This document shows, in pieces, positions 12,121 through 23,570 of a stretch of 64,000 bases of DNA. Source of the DNA: Excoecaria cochinchinensis (taxonomy: Eukaryota; Streptophyta; Magnoliopsida; Malpighiales; Euphorbiaceae); assembly GCA_947683425.1 (NCBI GenBank), contig CANTUQ010000073.1, positions 13,227,501 through 13,291,500 of the forward strand, given 5' to 3'. The notes below the pieces were generated by a model. It did not search any database and was not told the DNA's origin. It worked only from the letters and a program-made list of their open reading frames with translations. Each line of letters begins with the position of its first letter. Position 1 is the first letter of the stretch. A program made the translations under genes and the position numbers.

Positions 12121-13191
12121 TTACAACTCTCCCCTCCTAATAAGAATTTCATCCGCGAAATTCATACCTGAATCAAATAGCTGAGGGTATTGATCTTGCA
12201 TAGCTGCTTCTGGTTCCCATGTCGCCTCTTCAATCCCGTGATGTTGCTAAAGCACTTTAACTAACGGAACCTGCTTGTTCTGAAGCTGCTTAACTTCTCT
12301 AGCTAAAATCTCTATAGGCTTCTCATTATAAGAGAAGTCCGGTTGCACTTGTACATCTAGCATAGGAATGATATGGGATTTATCCGAATGGTATCTCTAA
12401 AGCATTGACACATGAAAAACATCATGGAGCTTAGACAATGCTGGAGGCAAAGCCAATCGGTAAGTCACGAATCCTACTCTTTCTAATACCTTATACGGCC
12501 CAGTGAACCTCGAACTTAGCTTTCCTTTCCTTCCAAACCTCAACACTTTCCTCCAGGGAGATACTTTCAGAAAAACTTTATCCCCTACATCAAATTCAAT
12601 GTCTTTCCTCTTCAGATTTGCATAAGATTTCTACCTATCACTTGTAGCCTTCAACCGTTGTTGAATTAACTTCGCTTTTTCTTCAGTATCCCTTATCAAA
12701 TCTGGACCAATGGCCTTATACTCCATCAATTCCATCCAACACACAGGAGTTCGACACTTTCTACCGTACAAAGCTTCAAACGGTGCCATACCAATGCTCG
12801 CTTGGTAACCGTTGTTATAGGCGAATTTCATTAATGGAATATACCTTTCCCAACTCTTCGAGAAATCTAGTACACATGCCCGAAGCAAATCTTCCAACAC
12901 TTGAATTACCCTTTCCGACTGTCCATCAGTCTGTGGGTTAAAAGCCATACTAAAATTCAATCTAGTACCCAAAGCAGCTTGCAAACCTTTCCAAAATTTT
13001 GAGGTAAACCTCAGATCTCTATCGGAGACAATAGACAAAGGAATGCCATGCAGCCTGATGATCTCCTTCACATACAAATCAGCCAATTGATCCATTGAGT
13101 AGTCAATTTGAATCGGTATAAAGTGAGCTAACTTCAAAAATTGATCAACTACTGCCCATACGGAATCGTGCTGCTTCAATAACATCAGTAA
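12121..13191 (-). pseudogene. D integrase core and chromodomain-like C-terminus
   Basis: The minus-strand frame resumes after LTR C with KQHDSVWAVVDQFLKLAHF, then shows SIVSDRD (second catalytic Asp) and GQSERVIQVLEDLLRACV (catalytic Glu region), the retroviral integrase D,D,E core. One stop near 12631 interrupts the frame. The C-terminal part reads through GKLSSRFTGPY into VPLVKVLQQHHGIEEATWEPE, the plant chromodomain signature of chromoviruses, and ends RRGEL with TAA at 12121-12123 made by the LTR edge. The chromodomain in such elements is thought to steer integration to heterochromatin. Confidence 0.85.
12126..12140 (-). promoter_or_regulatory. Polypurine tract of element D
   Basis: The minus strand reads TTAGGAGGGGAGAGT directly before the LTR start TGTAATAGCCC. 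This is the plus-strand DNA priming site in reverse transcription and it fixes the element's orientation. Confidence 0.8.
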
Positions 13192-13558
13192 TGTAACACC
13201 CCAATACCCCTTGGGAGGATATCGGGTTGCTACACACGCCAAACCCACACATACTCGTACCCATGCATGCACAAGGCGGAAGCGATAACAATAAAATAAT
13301 TAGAAAAACTTGGGCCAAACAAACCGCTCTTATATCATACATATAAACTGTACATATTACAAAAGCTTTATACATATACATCTTCGGTACATATACCAAA
13401 CAGTTAACGTTACATATAAACATGATACTTTCTATCTATATAATGATGTTACTCAAAACATCCAAAAACTCTATCTAATACAAAAAGGATTTCTATAAAA
13501 GCTCCTAGTGGCCTTGACCTACAGATATGCGCCCTCTGATCCAATCCTGAAAACCTAC

Positions 13559-13600
13559 ACGGGAAGAACACCCGTGCTAAGCGATAACGCTTAGTGGGGA
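13559..13600 (-). repeat. Double hairpin (block 1) of LTR C
   Basis: CACGGGAAGAACACCCGTG (6-bp stem) overlaps into CTAAGCGATAACGCTTAG (13577-13594, 7-bp stem) and then GTGGGGA. It is the best preserved copy of the A/B/C family. Confidence 0.85.
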
Positions 13601-14001
13601 TAAATAGAGCAAAAGACTTCGAACGAAGGCACAAATATAACACAGGCACATTGATGGTCATGTCATATACAAATAGTTATACATACAACCTTGTGAGCAA
13701 ATACATCATGCATCTATCCATTCATGTACAGAATCCAATTGTGGCATCAATATCGGTAACATGTCATGCTATGTTCATAAACATATGCCATGCTCATATC
13801 CATATACCAGTCTCTACTTTATCTCTTGTACACTACCAAAATATACATTAGCCTGAATTCTCAACAATGGTGGATATGGGTACTGTACTGTAGATACTGA
13901 TAAACAGTATCAAACTCTAGAGACCTAACTCAAAATGAATACTCTGGGTATTCGTCGTTAAACCAATTAAGGTCACTGTGGCAGCTGCACTCTAACCCGT
14001 T

Positions 14002-14015
14002 ATAAGCATGCTTAT
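14002..14015. repeat. 14-bp palindrome of LTR C
   Basis: ATAAGCATGCTTAT, perfect, as in LTR A. Confidence 0.85.
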
Positions 14016-14188
14016 CTATCCACTACTTTGACCATTCAGGCTTAACTCACCCATTCAGAACATATCACTATCCATAATCACTTATTCGAGTATACATGTT
14101 ACCAATTCATTACATAAACATATAAATCATGCAAAGCAAGACAGAAGAAAATATTTTTCAAAAATAGAACAGGGCGAGAAGGGGTTCA

Positions 14189-14330
14189 CTGTCGCGATCG
14201 CGACAAGGAGTCGCAGTCGCGATAGAAGCCAGGTTTACTGTCACGATCGCGACAAGAGGTCGAGCTCGCGACAGAGGCCAGATTCACTGTCACAATCGCG
14301 ACAAGAGGTCACGCTCGCTACAGAAGCCAG
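14189..14330. repeat. TCGCGA-type palindrome array, LTR C
   Basis: Three tandem units of about 50 bases. Each has CTGTCRCGATCGCGACAAG, then a TCG..CGCGAYAGA arm and the spacer GCCAG. The block is strongly CpG-rich in an AT-rich surround. Confidence 0.85.
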
Positions 14331-15840
14331 ATTGCAAAACGACTCTATGTATTATACCAAAAGCATTACAATAACTCAAGCATTATATAACAATTAAGAT
14401 CACAGAGCATGTCGTGTTCAACACTAACTCTTATGCAGTGGCATTATTTAGCCAGATAACTAATCTTGTAATCATTTGGTAAACCTAAACATGCATGGTA
14501 ACGACCCCGAGAATGTTTCGGTGTAATACGGGTTCAATTCGGGAAGAAAAATACCTAAAAATATACAAATTAGTTGAGGGGAAAGGTGGGGAATTGATTC
14601 ATGTCAACCATAGGCTCTAAATCAAGAGGAAAATCACTCTTAGCGCGACCACTGTCGCGCTCGCGACAGAAGGCTCCGTCAGGAACCTTCACGAGACTGC
14701 TTCTCACCTCAAACTTGTATCGTCTAAACTGACCTATAAACATCATTTTTAGGCAAAACTTCATTCTTAACAATTGTTTCCTAGGAAGTTAAATTTCAAA
14801 TGGAACAAGTTTCAGGTAAAATTAACATCTATAACTTGAGATATGATCTAAACAATTTGGATTGCTCAAATGAACCGGCCAAAGTAGAGACACCTCTGTT
14901 TTGTCCAATTTCTAGGGTCTTAGAACAAGAATTGGCTCAAGGTTATTTATGAGACTTTTATAGGTATTGAAGTCGTGGTTCTAATGGCTCAATAATCACT
15001 CAATTTAGAGGTCTGAAACTCTACTTATGACAAAAACACTTCACGGAGGTCAGATACAAAATGAACATGATTTACCAAAACCAAACTTTGTCATCAACAC
15101 ACACTCAAGTGATCAAGTCACATACTCATAAGCATATATGCACACTTATATCATAAACATATATACACATATACCATAAGCAATTAAACTAAACCGAAAT
15201 TAAAATCACACACGATCCCGACCTCTAGGAAGCTCAATCTCTGTTCTCTACTCGTTTCCGATCTTCTCCTTCCCTTTATCCAATTTCTTGTCCACAGCTT
15301 CAACACAATCATATAAAAATACTTGAGTTAAACTTTTTCTCACATTAGATCAAAAATAGAAAGAAAAACGAGGTTAGATCGGAAGACTAATTAAACTAAC
15401 CTTGTCAAGGACCAACTCTACCCTTCATAGCTCTCTCTTCAACTAACCCAAAAAGGCTCACTTGAAGAGCAAACCAAAAGAAGAAAAAAAAAAGAAACAA
15501 AAGAGATAGCAAAGCAAGAGAGAACGACAAACCAAGAAAGAAAGGAAGAAGAATAAACCAATAGCAAAAGCAACATGGGACAAAGAGGAAGAATGGAGCA
15601 GCTGGTCAATGCTGATCCAAAACCAATTAAACCCACCTAAATGCCACTAACCTCATTAATACATTAATTAACTTAAAACAAAACTCATGCCACATGTCCA
15701 CTCCCTACAATGCCACTTGTCACACTAATATGAGCAACACACTTAAGTCTCTTGCCAAGTGTCCATCTCTCTTCTTGCCACATGTCAAACTCCTACGATG
15801 CCACATGTCAAAAATCCCAATTACTCTGACTGTCCACTAG

Positions 15841-15870
15841 AGAGTTCTGTCGCGCTTGCGACAGAACTCT
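15841..15870. repeat. 13-bp perfect stem near the LTR C start
   Basis: Arms AGAGTTCTGTCGC and GCGACAGAACTCT enclose the loop GCTT. It lies about 70 bases from the LTR C terminus. Equivalent hairpins are at 7445-7482 in A and 905-924 in the 517-1097 fragment. Confidence 0.85.
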
Positions 15871-15938
15871 CACGCTCCACACTTAATTTTTCGAATAAAA
15901 ACTTTGTAATTCTTCTAGGGCCAGTTCAGGGTGTTACA

Positions 15939-16321
15939 GGTAAACCCGAGACGAAGTCCATGGTTATGTTATCCCACTTCCACTATGGAATTGGAATGGG
16001 ATCCAATAGACCATGTGGAACCTGATGTTCCACCTTCACTTGCTGGCAAGTTAAACACTTAGATACGTAGTCCACAACATCCCTCTTCATACCAGGCCAC
16101 CAATAGAACTGCTTTAAGTCTTGGTACATCTTATTACCGCTGGGATGCATAGTAAAAACCGTGTTATGCGCTTCATGCAACAACCTCTTCCTCAGCTCTC
16201 TATCATCGGCAACACATAATCGCCCCTGATAACACAATACGCCCTCATCACTTACTAAATAATCGGTTTTGGCCCCATTTCTAACTGACTGCACAATTTG
16301 CTGTAACTTGGAATCACTCTT
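15939..16321 (-). pseudogene. D integrase N-terminal zinc-binding region
   Basis: The minus-strand translation contains HEAHNTVFTMHPSGNKMYQ, then FYWWPGMKRDVVDYVSKCLTC, the HHCC zinc-binding domain of retroelement integrases (HX3H and CX2C visible). A TAG stop near 16321 separates it from RNase H. The first catalytic Asp (MDFVSGLP) lies at about 15950-15965, directly at the C insertion. Confidence 0.85.
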
Positions 16322-17866
16322 CTATGCACTAACCAACTCATCCTTTAACACTGGCCTCACTTTCAACTGTGCCACTAAAGCACTATTAGAATTAAATATC
16401 CACTTAACCTTCTGCAATAGCAAGGCTGAAACGGACTTTCTACTCAAAGCATCTGCCACCACATTAGCCTTACCCGAATGGTAATCCACGATGCAATCAT
16501 AATCTTTAAACAATTCCAGCCACCTTCTTTGTCTCAAGTTGAGCTCCTTCTGAGTGAGCAAATACTTAAGACTCTTATGGTCCGTGAAGATCTTACACTT
16601 CTCACCATACAAGTAATGCTGCCAAATTTTCAAGGCAAACACTACTGCAACCAATTCCAGGTCATGAGTAGGATAATTCTGCTCATGTGGCTTCAATTGC
16701 CTAGAAGCATAGGCCACCACCTTACCATCTTGCATCAACACACATCCCAATCCGATTCTAGAAACATCACCATACAAAGCATACTCCTTACCCGAAATTG
16801 GTTGAATCAGAATTGGTGCCTCAACTAACATTCTCTTCAATTGTACAAAACTAGCTTGGCACTTACCGAACCACTCAAACTTGACTCCCTTACGCAGCAA
16901 CTTAGTAAGCAGAGAAGCAATCACCAAGAACCCTTTTACAAAACGACTGTAATACCCTGCTAAACCCAAGAAGCTTCGTACTTCGGGCACATTTTTAGGC
17001 GGTTTCCAATTCACCACAGCTTCAATTTTAGCCGGATCCACTTTAACACCCTCAGAAGAAACAATATGACCCAAAAAAGATACTTCCTTCAACCAAAATT
17101 CACACTTACTTAGCTTTGCAACCAACTGATGCTCTCTTAATGTCTGAAGCACAGTTCTCAAATGTTGCTCATGCTCCTTCTTATTCTTCGAATACACCAA
17201 AATATCATCTATAAATACAACCACAAACTGATCCAAGAATGGTCTAAACACCCTATTCATCAAGTCCATAAATGCGGCAGGCGCATTTGTCAACCCGAAT
17301 GGCATTACGATAAATTCATAATGCCCATATCGAGTCCTAAATGCAGTCTTAGGAACATCCTCCTTCTTTACTTGCAACTGGTAATACCCCGATCTCAAAT
17401 CAATTTTTGAGAACACGCCAGCTCCCTTCAACTGATCAAACAAATCCTCAATCCTTGGCAAAGGGTATCTATTCTTCACTGTCACCTTATTCAGCTGTCT
17501 ATAATCGATGCACATCCTCATAGATCCATCTTTCTTCTTTACAAACAGTACCGGTGCTCCCCAAGGAGACACACTTGGCCTTATGAAGCCCTTATCCAGC
17601 AACTCTTGCAACTGAATCTTCAATTCCTTCACCTCTTTTGGAGCCATCCGATAGGGTGCCTTAGACATAGGTGTTGTACCAGGCACAATATCAATGGACA
17701 ATTCCACTTCTCTCCTTGGCGGTACACCAGCCAACTCTTTAGGAAAAACATCAGGAAATTCCCTCACTACCGAAATATCCTGAATCTCCACTTGCTCTCT
17801 CTTCGAATCCAACACTAAGGCTAAGAAAGCCTCACATCCTTTCCTTAAACATCGGCCCGCTTGCAT
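16322..17866 (-). pseudogene. D reverse transcriptase - RNase H region
   Basis: A 514-codon open frame. The first residues link protease and RT (EFPDVFP, then a PGTTPMSKAPYRMAP motif). The RT core has CIDYRQLNK, FSKIDLRSGYYQL, MPFGLTNAPAAFM and the catalytic VVFIDDILVYSK (around 17190-17220). The later half is RNase H, with TDHKSLKYLL and DALSRK. It uses a tRNA-primed RNA genome as template to make element DNA. The frame differs from the protease frame upstream, so a frameshift lies near 17870. A stop follows at about 16321. Confidence 0.93.
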
Positions 17867-18554
17867 AGCAGATATTACGTCTACTAACTACTTTAGACTT
17901 CTTAGCACTACTAAGTACAACTGTCTTCTTCCTACAGTTGACTACTGCTTGGTGCTTACTCAACCAATCCATCCCCAATATCAAATCAAACTCGTTAAAA
18001 GGCAGGTCAATCAAATCTACGGAAAACTCATAACCTTGAACCATCAAAGGACAATTCCTAAATACCTTATTCATATTCACCCTATTTCCCAAAGGACTAG
18101 ACACACATATATCATGTTCCAATTGCTCAACAATAGACATCTTATCACATAATCTCTTAAAGCATACATATGAATGCGTAGACCCAAGGTCAATCAATGC
18201 AAAAATTTCCATATTAAAAAGAAGAAATGTACTTGTAATGACCTCTGGCGCATCCTGCTCCTCCCGAGCTCTCATGGCATAAGCTCTTGCTGGAGCTGTA
18301 GGAGGTCTATCCACTGATTTCGACACTGCTCCCCCTCGGGACTGGCCACCTCTGCCACATCCTCTACCTCTTCCTCGGTGAGCTGGAGGCAAGTTCAACC
18401 CGCCTCGACTAGCCTCTTGCTGATTTCCAGCAGCCTCATATGTCTTGGGACAGGTAGCTAAATAATGCTCATTGCTACCACATCTGAAGCAAGCCCTAGT
18501 CACCTTCCAACACTCCCCTCTATGCCTCTTACAGCAGTGAGGGCATTCAGGCAC
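17832..18554 (-). pseudogene. D gag zinc knuckle and aspartic protease region
   Basis: The N-terminal part has CFRCGSNEHYLATC (C-X2-C-X4-H-X4-C, about 18450-18492), the gag nucleocapsid knuckle, followed by a Gly/Arg-rich linker. The protease motif ALIDLGSTHSYV is near 18168-18205. Many gypsy elements have Asp-Ser/Thr-Gly or Asp-Pro-Gly here, so Leu is a deviation. The frame ends early by a frameshift before RT. Confidence 0.85.
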
Positions 18555-19474
18555 TTCACTCTTATTACCCGATGCACCCTTACCAGAACCTAGCGCATAA
18601 GATGATCCTTGCCTTCTGCCCCTAGTAGCTGGACTGTTTATTGATTCAGTTGGAGGTGCTGTAGAAGGATCTCTTGACCTCTTTCCTGAATGTGTCCCCC
18701 ACGGCTAGGATTTCTCCTCTGCATTCTTTCTCTCAGAACCTGAAGTGACCTTTCAGCTCTCATGGCTGCCTGCACTATCTGATAGTAAGTGACAGTCTGA
18801 GATGTGGTCATTGAGATCAACAATGCCTTGATCTACTCAATCAATCCTTCCTCGAATTGTTGACATCTAAACTCCTCTGTAAGCACTCTAGGTGGTGCAT
18901 ACTTACTCAGCCTACAGAACTCCTTCTCATACTCGGCCATAGACATAGCTCTCTGCCTTAAATTGAGAAACTGCTTCCAATTTGCTTCCCTATAGGCCTT
19001 TGTGATGTACTTGTTTCCGAACTCTTGTTCAAAGAATTCCCAATTAATAGGATTCAGAAGCGCCGAATGCCTCAATACCAACTTCCACTAGTCATAAGCG
19101 GATCCTTGAAGTAGAGACACCACACACTCAACTCTTTGCTCAGCCGGGCACCTAATCTCATCCAACACCCGCTGAATCCTCTTAATCCAATACTCAGCTT
19201 TCACAGACTTATCCAAACTAGTTTCGAAGAACTCTTCTGCCCCATGCTTCCTCAGAGACTCTAACGGAGCCTTCGGTGTTGTCACTCGGTCAAGCACCCT
19301 CGCCATGTCTTGCGACATTTTGAGCAAGGCTTCCAAAGGAACCATGGGCACCTCTCGCCCCACACTAGCCGGTGCAGACTGACCAGATTCAGACACATCC
19401 ATATCTCTGGGGTTAACGCTTTCTGCAGTCTCTTCTCTAGCGTCTTGAGAAGGGTCCATCGATCTGAGACACAA
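18555..19474 (-). pseudogene. D gag (capsid) region
   Basis: It starts at ATG 19474 (MCLRSMDPSQ; the inner Met MDPSQ is an alternative start). It contains the retrotransposon gag domain with FFETSLDKSVKAEYWIKR and EFGNKYITKAYREANWKQF. Stops interrupt it after SAYD (about 19089), after EEGLIE (about 18832) and near 18638, so three fragments are needed to cover the protein. It would form the virus-like particle. The 76 bases between ATG and PBS make a short leader. Confidence 0.85.
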
Positions 19475-19550
19475 ACAAGGATGCCCGCATTAGATCAACA
19501 CGTCTATACGAATCCTAATCCACATTATGCCCAGAAACAACTAAACCTAG

Positions 19551-19562
19551 GCTTTGATACCA
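19551..19562 (-). promoter_or_regulatory. Primer-binding site of element D
   Basis: The minus strand reads TGGTATCAAAGC five bases after the LTR end, complementary to the 3' end of initiator Met-tRNA with one change from TGGTATCAGAGC. Confidence 0.88.
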
Positions 19563-20218
19563 CTAATTGTAACACTCCATTCCCATCCACTCGCATAGCT
19601 TCGCTACGATAGTTGGAAATGGTTGCCACGATACACAACACATGCATAACATGTACTAAAATACCATCATTCAACATTCCACGCCAATTAATTTTGTTCA
19701 CATACAGGGGAAGACATTCAATTCGCATACATAATCCCACATAATCCGATTAAATTACATCCCATGCAGAGTTATATAATAAAAATTACATGCCATCAAA
19801 CTCTCAAAATTACATATCTCTATTACACCATAATCAAAACCTTCACTAGGAATCAAAACCTAATGTGTTGATCAACCAAAAAGCGAGGATGTCCTCCGGA
19901 TCACTTTCGTTGACAAACCTGCACGGATCAAGAACCCGCGTATAGACACCGGGTCCCGAGGCGGTCCAAAATCAGAATTACCCGATGATGAGAATGATAC
20001 CTGCCACAAGCAAAGGTGTCAAAAATGATGTTTTTCTTGTCGAAAATCTCCTTCGTTACTCTAAAAATTTTAATTCAAAAGTTTGCATTTTTACTCTTAT
20101 TTATTTATATATTTATTTATTTTATTTTATTCCCTTTATTTTTATTTTTATTTATATTTTTACTTTTATTTTTATTTTTATCTTTATTTTATTTTGTTTT
20201 TTTTATATTTTTAGTTCA

Positions 20219-20412
20219 CATGCCGCGGGCGGGTCGGCAGCTGCGCGGGAGCTGCGGGTGAGCCTCGCCGAGGAGCGCGCACACCATTGGGGCGCGCGTT
20301 GCTAGGAGCGCGCATGCCCCCTGGGGCGCGCTTCGCCAGTGAGGCACGCGCCCCAGGCCAGGGGGCGCGCTCCTCGCCAGCCCCCCGCACGCGGCCATTT
20401 TTGGCCGCGGTC
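20219..20412. repeat. GC-rich GCGCGC-repeat patch in LTR E
   Basis: A run rich in GGAGCGCGC, GGGGCGCGC and GCGCCCC words, flanked by poly-T-rich and A/T-rich DNA. Open frames here on both strands are composition artefacts. Confidence 0.8.
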
Positions 20413-21103
20413 ATTTTTCTTCTCTGCATTTTCTGATTTTTTTTAGTCTGATTTTTCCGTTTCTTTCACATTTTTGTGCAATTCTCGGTTAACTAAAAAT
20501 GAAAACACTTTTAGTCTCTTCCCATTTTTGGGTAAGACAGAAAATTAAAAGGAAGATTAGCCTTCATTTCCAAAGGGGGCTGCAATTTTATTCAAAGGGA
20601 AAAAGAGAGAATTTTTCTCTCAAGCTTTGGGGAGCAGCCTAAGGTTTTTTTTTAAAAAAAAGCAAAAAACATTTAGATTCTCTAGTCTAGCTTTTCTTCT
20701 TCTTTTTTTCTTCAAAATATTTTTATTCGGGGATTTATTTCAATCAAGGAAAATCAATTTCCTTTGCTTGGTATTATCTCTCCAAAAAATAGTTTCTTGA
20801 ATTTTATTTGCTTAAAACTTGATTTTTTCCTCAAATATTTTTGTGTTTATTACCATAAAATCGACAAGAAGGATGAATCAAGACATCCTATTTTTCGATC
20901 TATAAATTCTGAGGGTAAACATTCTTGGACCCGTCCTCATCTTTTTTTTTTGTATATTATTTATTGTTGTTAATATTGTTATTTTTTTTGTTATTATTGC
21001 CATGTTTCATTGTTACTTTTCTAGTTTTTCATATTGTTGCTACTGTTAGCTTTTTCGCTTTCTATTGTCATTTTTCTTACCAACCTTTCATCACTGTCTA
21101 TTG

Positions 21104-21106
<3 letters not shown>

Positions 21107-21154
<48 letters not shown>

Positions 21155-21200
21155 GTGCTACTGTCATCATAATAGTGTGTTGTTATCATCATCATCATCA

Positions 21201-21251
<51 letters not shown>

Positions 21252-21321
21252 GTAGTAGTAGTAGTAGTAGTATTATTGTTTTATGTTTAGTTTATATTAT
21301 CATTATTTATTATTATGCTAC

Positions 21322-21358
<37 letters not shown>

Positions 21359-21384
21359 GTTGTTGTTGTTATTATTATTATTAT
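21107..21384. repeat. TTA/ATC/TAG trinucleotide repeats in LTR E
   Basis: Successive runs of TTA (21107-21154), ATC then TTA then TAG (about 21187-21275) and again TTA (about 21326-21384). They translate to poly-Leu or poly-Tyr but are simple repeats. Confidence 0.95.
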
Positions 21385-22661
21385 TTGATTGGTACTATTG
21401 TGCCATGCTTATTATTGTTATTATTGTTACTATAATTTTACTATTGTTTTGTCATTAGCCTTAGGTTTTTTGCATGATTTGTTTTATTTCCTTTGCATGT
21501 GAATTATTTGTATACTAAATTGACATGTTCTATATTTATTTTGACTTTATTTGATTAATTTTTAGAATTATTACTAATATCTCTTAATGTTATATTTTGG
21601 TGTGGGATTTAAATGTGGTTTGCCTTGCATGAGTGTCCCCGTGACCACGCGGGTGGGTCACAACGCATAGGAAACCTGTATTGCTTGGGTTAGATCTTTC
21701 CTATCCTTTTACGTGTTTATGTTTGCTTGTAAAATAAATATTTTATTTATGCACGCGTGAGATAAAAAATCACAAAAATACTTTTATAATTAAATTGAAA
21801 TTTTTATTAATAACATCAGGACCAATGCCCCTTATTTTAGCCAAGAAATAAAAGATATCACAATAAAACGAAGAGTTAGTTTTCTCCAAAAATGGTATCA
21901 CTCATCTCGGTTTTCCAACTCAATAATTAAGTGACTCTTCGAACCCTCTTTAAATAAATGCGAAGGGACCAATGTTCCTAAACCTTCAAACGAGCGCGAA
22001 GGAACCAATGTTCAAACCTAAAATGAATATCCCGATTTATGTATGTTTTCCTTGTATTTGATTTTGTTTGATTGTCTTAAAGTTTAAGTTCAGTTCTCTT
22101 TGGGCCCTTGTAATTAATTTTGGGGCAATATTATTTAATTTTGGGATTGTGTTCCGTCCCAACCTATATCTTTAGCCTTCTTTCATTAGGGGTTGTATTC
22201 CACCCCCATCTCTCGTGTAATTGTGTGCTTGTGTGTTTACCGCTTTCCTTAGTTACTTCATTTACCGCTTTCTTTATTGCTTTTTTTTTTATTTTCTTTA
22301 CGTGCTTTTAATGCGCCTTTAATTTAAATGCATTGATCATGTGAGATGAGAGGTAGAATTTTAGGGAGTTAAAAACTCATTTATAATTAATCAAAGCATG
22401 AATAAGAGGGGAGTTCCGAACACCAATCTCTGGTCTTGACCAATAAGAGGTTAGAGACCTTTCCCAATTCCTCGTGAATTGGGTGGCGACTCCATGATAC
22501 CTCAAAGGTGCAATGGGTCTAGATGTTCCTTTCCAATGTTCTATTGGGAAGAAGCGTCCAAAATGTCTCATGGCGCCCATGATCAAAAACATGCAAACCA
22601 GTCCCTCGAATCCTAAAAGCGGATTCAACGAGGGCCCTTGCTGGGTTCGGCGCGCGTCACA

Positions 22662-22690
22662 CCGTGCTAAGCGACACCGCTTAGTGAAGA
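22662..22690 (-). repeat. Block-1 hairpin of the D 5' LTR
   Basis: CCGTGCTAAGCGACACCGCTTAG. The 7-bp CTAAGCG stem is intact. The partner arm of the first hairpin (GCACGG) is at 19920-19926, separated by LTR E, which inserted in the CCGTG arm. Confidence 0.8.
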
Positions 22691-22914
22691 AACAATAACA
22701 ATATTCACAATATTCATGCCAACGCATATATATATGGATCATCAATTAAGCATAGTATACATGGCAATCATTCATATTTTGTATTGAACATGCTTGCATC
22801 AACATAGATAAGTACACTATTGGCTATTATCAAACATATCAAGAAGTTATAACAATTGTCATATAAATTCATGTTAGGAATAACGCATCGCATTAACCAT
22901 ATCGTATCACATAG

Positions 22915-22918
<4 letters not shown>

Positions 22919-22979
<61 letters not shown>
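22919..22979. repeat. (AT)n microsatellite in the D 5' LTR
   Basis: About 30 AT units, equivalent to 9845-9894. Confidence 0.95.
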
Positions 22980-22984
<5 letters not shown>

Positions 22985-23230
22985 TAACTCATTTAGTTAT
23001 TAAGCCTTGCCTGCATTTCAAGGAAGTGAATAATTGGGTATCGCATCAGTACTTGAGAGTACAAAAAACACAATTGTATCCATAGATACACATTTATCGC
23101 ATTGGTACCCGAAGGTACAGAAATAATCAATAAGATAACATAATTTTGCATTGAGGAATCCAAATCGGATTCAAATAGCATTAATGATTTCAAAGAAATC
23201 GGACGCATTTGGCTGCAGCACTTAGACCCT

Positions 23231-23244
23231 ATAGGCATGCCTAT
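23231..23244. repeat. 14-bp palindrome of the D 5' LTR
   Basis: ATAGGCATGCCTAT, identical to the 3' LTR copy. Confidence 0.85.
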
Positions 23245-23570
23245 CTATCCACTACTTGACTTGCAGGCTATATTATTAGTTCGGTAATTTTCATTGTCAT
23301 AGCAAGTATAACATTATTGTAGTATTCAACTATCCACCATCACAATTCTCATATACACTGTAGCTCACATCACAATTACTTCGTCATGGCATATGCATAA
23401 GGTCATACATATATATGTATATGCATACTAAAGAAAAATCTCATATATATGTATTCATAATCACATGCCAATAATAAGATTGAGATCATATTCATGCTTA
23501 ATTATCATTCATACATATTGATTTAATAAGAATTTTGGCATAAAGAAAACATTTCAAGCATGCTAGAGTT

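Larger units (their letters stand above)
9202..12125 (-). repeat. 3' LTR of element D
   Basis: 2924 bp, with plus-strand ends TGTAACAACCC and GGGCTATTACA. It contains the decayed block-1 hairpin (9575-9592), an AT microsatellite (9845-9894), the five-hairpin chain (9966-10117), the palindrome (10148-10161) and the TCGCGA array (10485-10645). The terminal TAA of the polyprotein is formed by its first bases on the minus strand. Confidence 0.9.
13192..15938 (-). mobile_element. Solo LTR C inside the D integrase
   Basis: It starts TGTAACACCCCAATACCCC and ends GGGTGTTACA, 2747 bp, the same family as A and B. The flanking five bases are AGTAA (13187-13191) and GGTAA (15939-15943), a 4/5 target duplication. 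Removing C and one target copy rejoins the integrase frame at a SGLP motif, so the insertion hit a coding element. It contains the double hairpin (13561-13600), the palindrome (14002-14015) and the TCGCGA array (14189-14330), with further hairpins at 14652-14669 and 15841-15870. There is no internal domain. Confidence 0.88.
19941..22661 (+). mobile_element. Solo LTR E, TGTAGACACC-type (Tat/Ogre-like)
   Basis: It starts TATAGACACCGGGTC (probably a decayed TGTAGACACC) and ends GGCGCGCGTCACA, with flanking CCGCG (19936-19940) and CCGTG (22662-22666), a 4/5 target duplication. The start, the late TGGCGACTCC word (about 22482) and the CGCGTCACA end are typical of LTRs from the Tat/Ogre group of gypsy elements. 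It carries a 190-base GC-rich patch, long TTA repeats and no coding domain. The strand is inferred from those terminal motifs. It is unrelated in sequence to the TGTAACACC LTRs around it. Confidence 0.75.

Noticed and set aside
20925..21290. Open frame rich in Leu/Tyr
   Set aside because: Made by TTA/ATC trinucleotide repeats in solo LTR E.
22482..22492. TGGCGACTCC as a tRNA-Arg primer-binding site
   Set aside because: It lies inside E, and the terminal CGCGTCACA with target duplicate lies 170 bases further on; in this LTR type the word belongs to the LTR itself.
22377..22745. 122-codon open frame at the edge of LTR E
   Set aside because: It crosses the E/D junction, so it cannot be an old gene.
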